Part shown: in pieces, positions 59,284-64,000 of the stretch
Layout: the number at the start of each line of letters is the position of its first letter
How positions within the stretch are numbered: position 1 is the first letter of the stretch
Source: Eutreptiella sp. 'Long Island Sound 2002'
Taxonomy: Eukaryota; Euglenozoa; Euglenophyceae; Eutreptiales; Eutreptiaceae
Length of the DNA stretch: 64,000 nt
NCBI GenBank assembly: GCA_964036045.1
Contig: OZ038380.1
Location: forward strand, 12,421,629 to 12,485,628
Direction of reading: 5' to 3'
Notes under the pieces: generated by a model
The model's input: the letters and a program-made list of their open reading frames with translations, nothing else
Databases searched by the model: none
Told to the model about the DNA's origin: nothing
Program-made: the position numbers and the translations under genes

Positions 59284-62200
59284 CTTGGCCATGCAGCCTT
59301 TGTGAAGAAGTCATGGTTGGACTGTGGTAAATCATTATTGCACACAAAACTGGGGTCTCACCATGTGTTTTTTGCGGCAATGCTGCACTCACTGTTTGTG
59401 CCCCACATTGTGGTCACAATGCTCCAAAACTGGCTCGGTCTTGGCCATGCAGCCTTTGTGCAGAAGTCATGGTTGGACTGTGGTAAATCATTGTTACACA
59501 CAAAACTGGGGTCTAACCATGTGTTTTTTGCGGCAATGCTGCACTCACAGTTTGTGCCCCTCATTGTGGTCACAATGCTCCAAAACTGGCTCGGTCTTGG
59601 CCATGCAGCCTTTGTGCAGAAGTCATGGTTGGACTGTGGTAAATCATTATTGCACACAAAACTGGGGTCTCACCATGTGTTTTTTGCGGCAATGCTGCAC
59701 TCACAGTTTGTGCCCCACATTGTGGCCACTGTGCCCCAAAGCTGGGTCGGTCTTGGCCATGCAGCCTTTGTGCAGAAGTCATGGTTGGACTGTGGTAAAT
59801 CATTATTACACACAAAACTGGGGCCTCACCATGTGTTTTTTGCGGCAATGCTTCACTCACAGTTTGTGCCCCACATTGTGGTCACAATGCTCCAAAACTG
59901 GCTCGGTCTTGGCCATGCAGCCTTTGTGCAGAAGTCATGGTTGGACTGTGGTAAATCATTATTACACACAAAACTGGGGTCTCAGCATGTGTTTTTTGCG
60001 GCAATGCTGCACTCACTGTTTGTGCCCCACATTGTGGCCACTGTGCCCCAAAGCTGGCTCGGTGTTAGCCATGCAGCCTTTGTGCAGAAGTCATGGTTGG
60101 ACTGTGGTAAATCATTATTACACACAAAACTGGGGTCTAACCATGTGTTTTTTGCGGCAATGCTGCACTCACAGTTTGTGCCCCTCATTGTGGTCTCAAT
60201 GCTCCAAAACTGGCTCGGTCTTGGCCATGCAGCCTTTGTGCAGAAGTCATGGTTGGACTGTGGTAAATCATTATTACACACAAAACTGGGGTCTAACCAT
60301 GTGATTTTTGCGGCAATGCTGCACTCACAGTTTGTGCCCCTCATTGTGGTCACAATGCTCCAAAACTGGCTCGGTCTTGGCCATGCAGCCTTTGTGCAGA
60401 AGTCATGGTTGGACTGTGGTAAATCATTACTACACACCAAACTGGGGTCTCTCCACGTGCTTTTTGCGGCAATGCTGCACTCACAGTTTGTGCCCCACAT
60501 TGTGGCCACTGTGCCCCAAAACTGGCTCGGTCTTGGCCATGCAGCCTTTGTGCACAAGTCATGGTTGGACTGTGGTAAATCATTATTACACACAAAACTG
60601 GGGTCTAACCATCTGTTTTTTGCGGCAATGCTGCACTCACTGTTTGTGCCCCACATTGTGGCCACTGTGCCCCAAAGCTGGCTCGGTCTTGGCCATGCAG
60701 TTTTTGTGCAGCAGTCATGGTTGGACTGTGGTAAATCATTATTACACACAAGACTGGGGTCTCACCATGTGTTTTTTGCGGCAATGCTGCACTCACAGTT
60801 TGTGCCCCACATTGTGGTCACAATGCCCCAAAACTGGCTCGGTCTTGGCCATGCAGCCTTTGTGCAGAAGTCATGATTGGACTGTAGTAAATCATTATTG
60901 CACACAAAACTGGGGTCACACCATGTGTTTTTTGCGGCAATGCTGCACCCACAGTTTGTGCCCCATATTGTGGCCACTGTGCCCCAAAAATGGCTCGGTC
61001 TTAGCCATGCAGTTTTTGTGCAGAGGTCATGGTTTGACTGTGGTAAATCATTATTACACACAAAACTGGGGTCTCACCATGTGTTCTTTGCGGCAATGCT
61101 GCACTCACAGTTTGTGCCCCACATTGTGGTCACAATGCCCCAAAACTGGCTCGGTCTTGGCCATGCAGCCTTTGTGCAGAAGTCAGGATTGGACTGTGGT
61201 AAATCATTTTTGCACACAAAACTGGGGTCTCAGCATGTGTTTTTTGCGGCAATGCTGCACTCACAGTTTGTGCCCCACAGTGTGGTCACAATGCTCCAAA
61301 ACTGGCTCGGTCTTGGGCATGCAGCCTTTGTGCAGAAGTCATGGTTGGACTGTGGTAAATCATTATTGCACACAAAACAGGGGTCTCACCATGTGTTTTT
61401 TGCGGCAATGCTGCACTCACAGTTTGTGCCCCACATTGTGGCCACTGTGCCCCAAAACTGGCTCGGTCTTGGCGATGCAGCCTTTGTGCAGAAGTCATGG
61501 TTGGACTGTGGTAAATCATTATTATACACAAGACTGGGGTCTCACCATGTGTTTTTTGCGGCAATGCTGCACTCACTGTTTGTGCCGCACATTGTGGCCA
61601 CTATGCCCCAAAACTGGCTCGGTCTTGGCCATGCAGCCTTTGTGCAGAAGTCATGGTTGGACTGTGGTAAATCATTATTGCACACAAAACTGGGGTCTCA
61701 GCATGTGTTTTTTGCGGCAATGCTGCACTCACAGTTTGTGCCCCACAGTGTGGTCACAATGCTCCAAAACTGGCTCGGTCTTGGCCATGCAGCCTTTGTG
61801 CAGAAGTCATGGTTGGACTGTGGTAAATCATTATTGCACACAAAACAGGGGTCTCACCATGTGTTTTTTGCGGCAATGCTGCACTCACAGTTTGTGCCGC
61901 ACATTGTGGTCACAATGCTCCAAAACTGGCTCGGTCTTGGCCATGCAGCCTTTGTGCAGAAGTCATGGTTGCACTGTGGTAAATCATTATTGCACACAAA
62001 ACAGGGGTCTCACCATGTGTTTTTATGCGGCAATGCTGCACTCACAGTTTGTGCCGCACATTGTGGCCACTATGCCCCAAAACTGGCTCGGTCTTGGCCA
62101 TGCAGCCTTTGTGCAGAAGTCATGATTGGACTGTGGTAAATCATTATTACACACAAAACTGGGGTCTAACCATGTGTTTTTTGCGGCAATGCTGCACTCA

Positions 62201-64000
62201 CAGTTTGTGCCCCACATTGTGGCCACTGTGCCCCAAAACTGGCTCGGTCTTGGCCATGCAGTTTTTGTGCAGAAGTCATGATTGGACTGTGGTAAATCAT
62301 TATTACACACAAAACTGGGGCCGCACCGTATGTTTTTTGCGGCAATGCTGCACTCACAGTTTGTGCCCCACATTGTGGCCACTATGCCCCAAAACTGGCT
62401 CGGTCTTGGCCATGCAGCCTTTGTGCAGAAGTCATGGTTGGACTGTGGTAAATCATTATTGCACACAAAACTGGGGTCTCACCACGTGCTTTTTGCGGCA
62501 ATGCTGCACTCACAGTTTGTGCCCCACATTGTGGTCACAATGCTCCAAAACTGGCTCGGTCTTGGCCATGCATCCTTTGTGCAGAAGTCATGGTTGGACT
62601 GTGGTAAATCATTATTACACACAAAACTGGGGTCACACCATGTGTTTTTTGCGGCAATGCTGCACTCATAGTTTGTGCCCCACATTGTGGCCACTGTGCC
62701 CCAAAACTGGCTCGGTCCCGGCCATGCAGCCTTTGTGCAGAAGTCATGATGGGACTGTGGTAAATCATTATTGCACACAAAACTGGGGTCTCAGCATGTG
62801 TTTTTTGCGGCAATGCTGCACTCACAGTTTGTGCCCCACATTGTGGCCACAATGCTCCAAAACTGGCTCGGTCTTGGCCATGCAGCCTTTGTGCAGAAGT
62901 CATGGTTGGACTGTGGTAAATCATTATTACACACAAAACCGGGGTCTAACCATGTGTTTTTTGCGGCAAGTCTGCACTCACTGTTTGTGCCCCACATTGT
63001 GGCCACTGTGCCCCAAAGCTGGCTCGGTCTTGGCCATGCAGCCTTTGTGCGGAAGTCATGGTTGGACTGTGGTAAATCATTATTACACACAAAACTGGGG
63101 TCTCAGCATGTGTTTTTTGTGGCAATGCTGCACTCACAGTTTGTGCCCCACATTGTGGGCACAATGCCCCAAAACTGGCTCGGTCTTGGCCATGCATCCT
63201 TTGTGCATAAGTCATGGTTGGACTGTGGTAAATCATTATTACACACAAAACTGGGGTCACACCATGTGTTTTTTGCGGCAATGCTGCACTCACAGTTTGT
63301 GCCCCACATTGTGGCCACTATGCTCCAAAACTGGCCCGGTCCCGGCCATGCAGCCTTTGTGCGGAAGTCATGGTTGGACTGTGGTAAATCATTATTACAC
63401 ACAAAACAGGGGTCTCACCATGTGCTTTTTGCGGCAATGCTGCACTCACTGTTTGTGCCCCACATTGTGGTCACAATGCTCCAAAACTGGCTCGGTCTTG
63501 GCCATGCATCCTTTGTGCAGAAGTCATGGTTGGACTGTGGTAAATCATTATTACACACAAAACTGGGGTCACACCAAGTGTTTTTTGCGGCAATGCTGCA
63601 CTCACAGTTTGTGCCCCACATTGTGACCACTGTGCCCCAAAACTGGCTCGGTCCCGGCCATGCAGCCTTTGTGCAGAAGTCATGGTTGGACTGTGGTAAA
63701 TCATTATTACACACAAAACTGGGGTCTAACCATGTGTTTTTTGCGGCAATGCTGCACTCACTGTTTGTGCCCCACATTGTGGCCACAATGCTCCAAAACT
63801 GGCTCGGTCTTGGCCATGCAGCCTTTGTGCAGAAGTCATGATTGGACTGTGGTAAATCATTATTACACACAAAACCGGGGTCTCACCATGTGTTTTTTGC
63901 GGCAATGCTGCACTCACTGTTTGTGCCCCACATTGTGGCCACTGTGCCCCAAAGCTGGCTCGGTCTTGGCCATGCAGCCTTTGTGCAGAAGTCATGATTG
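59284..64000 (+). repeat. mixed monomers at right edge
   Basis: Begins with a GTGAAGAAG monomer and a few that mirror 58,045 onward, then mixed types. A 468-bp (3-monomer) repeat carries CTCAGCATGTG, CCCCACAGTGTGG and then AAACAGGGG at about 61,228 and 61,696. An inserted base lies in TTTTTATGCGG near 62,025. From about 62,100 it resembles unit B: GGTCCCGGCC near 62,715, 63,350 and 63,653, and GCGGAAG with TTTTTTGTGGC near 63,050-63,120. The last 36 bp are a partial monomer. Confidence 0.82.

Larger units (their letters stand above)
1..64000 (+). repeat. 156-bp tandem satellite array, 410 complete monomers
   Basis: The start word CTTGGCCATGCAG (or a one- to two-base variant) recurs every 156 bp from 1 to 63,965. 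All copies are on the + strand and nothing intervenes. Fourteen visible indels sum to +4 bp, exactly the excess over 410 x 156. I checked the phase independently at 11,235, 14,839, 39,488 and 45,575 and it agreed each time. Landmarks along the monomer: CTTGGCCATGCAG (1-13), TTTGTGCAGAAGTCATGG (16-33), GGTAAATCATTATT (43-56), ACTGGGGTCTCACC (66-79), a T run and GCGGCAATGCTGCAC (85-105), CAGTTTGTGCCCC (109-121), the CATTGTGG dyad (123-138) and ACTGGCTCGGT (146-156). The length is in the range of centromeric satellites such as human alpha satellite (171 bp), but this sequence is not alpha satellite. The family is unrecognised and its chromosomal position is inferred. Confidence 0.98.

Noticed and set aside
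1-64000. CRISPR array
   Set aside because: Repeats are 156 bp, abut directly, have no unique spacers and are diverged; nothing resembling cas genes is present.
1-64000. CENP-B box (TTCGNNNNANNCGGG) in the monomers
   Set aside because: I looked on both strands at the TTCG- and CGGG-containing variants (GATTCGACTG, AACTCGGGTC, CCCGAAAAC) and none fits the full motif spacing. A computed scan would settle it.
1-64000. Human alpha satellite or another well-known centromere repeat
   Set aside because: Monomer length and sequence do not match alpha satellite (171 bp) or any other centromeric repeat I can recall; no family name can be supported.
1-64000. E-box (CACGTG) as a regulatory promoter element
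   Set aside because: CACGTG is one variant of the CATGTG site of the monomer, explained by CpG transition; no transcription unit is visible nearby.

Overview
The whole 64-kb window is one uninterrupted tandem satellite array. The monomer is 156 bp (about 50% GC, 78 of 156 in a hand-built consensus) and every copy lies head to tail in the same orientation. Monomers were phased on the start word CTTGGCCATGCAG. The first begins at 1 and the last partial one at 63,965. That makes 410 complete monomers plus 36 bp. The 4-bp excess over 410 x 156 is fully accounted for by 14 visible indels: ten +1, one -1, one +15 and two -10. I found no unique DNA, transposon, RNA gene, conventional gene or inverted segment.

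This is eukaryotic heterochromatin, most likely centromeric or pericentromeric or a similar block, from a long-read assembly. Many family variants are CG to TG/CA changes, which fits a germline-methylated genome such as a vertebrate. I do not recognise the family and cannot name the species. The very long open reading frames (the longest is 5,774 codons, 22,367-39,691) arise because 156 is divisible by 3 and the consensus lacks stops in at least four of six frames. I do not annotate them as genes.

The array is organised in layers. Monomers fall into variant types defined by linked sites: GCAGCC/GCAGTT/GCATCC near the start, TCACCATGTG/CTCACCGTATG/CTAACCATGTG in the middle, and GGCCACTGTGCCCC/GGTCACAATGCTCC near the end. 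These types form higher-order repeats (HORs). Layout: 1-1,559 mixed; 1,560-3,899 irregular dimers; 3,900-6,239 three copies of a 5-mer; 6,240-8,113 mixed; 8,114-21,234 four units of about 20-23 monomers; 21,235-32,934 a GCAGTT-type domain; 32,935-36,210 mixed; 36,211-39,174 a GACTGGGTC domain; 39,175-39,644 a three-monomer marker cassette; 39,645-41,204 a near-identical 5-mer duplication; 41,205-45,261 mixed; 45,262-47,290 two more cassettes; 47,291-47,914 four flanking monomers; 47,915-51,034 a second GCAGTT-type domain; 51,035-55,090 mixed; 55,091-59,283 a second GACTGGGTC domain with staggered 6-, 7- and 8-monomer copies; 59,284-64,000 mixed.

The two most interesting signals are large scale. 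A conserved three-monomer cassette carrying a +1 A recurs at unit boundaries. The domain order GCAGTT-type, mixed, GACTGGGTC-type occurs twice, with shared rare markers 118-121 monomers (about 18.4-18.9 kb) apart, suggesting a super-repeat. At small scale each monomer carries a dyad, CATTGTGG/CCACAATG, which is a perfect 16-bp palindrome in some variants.
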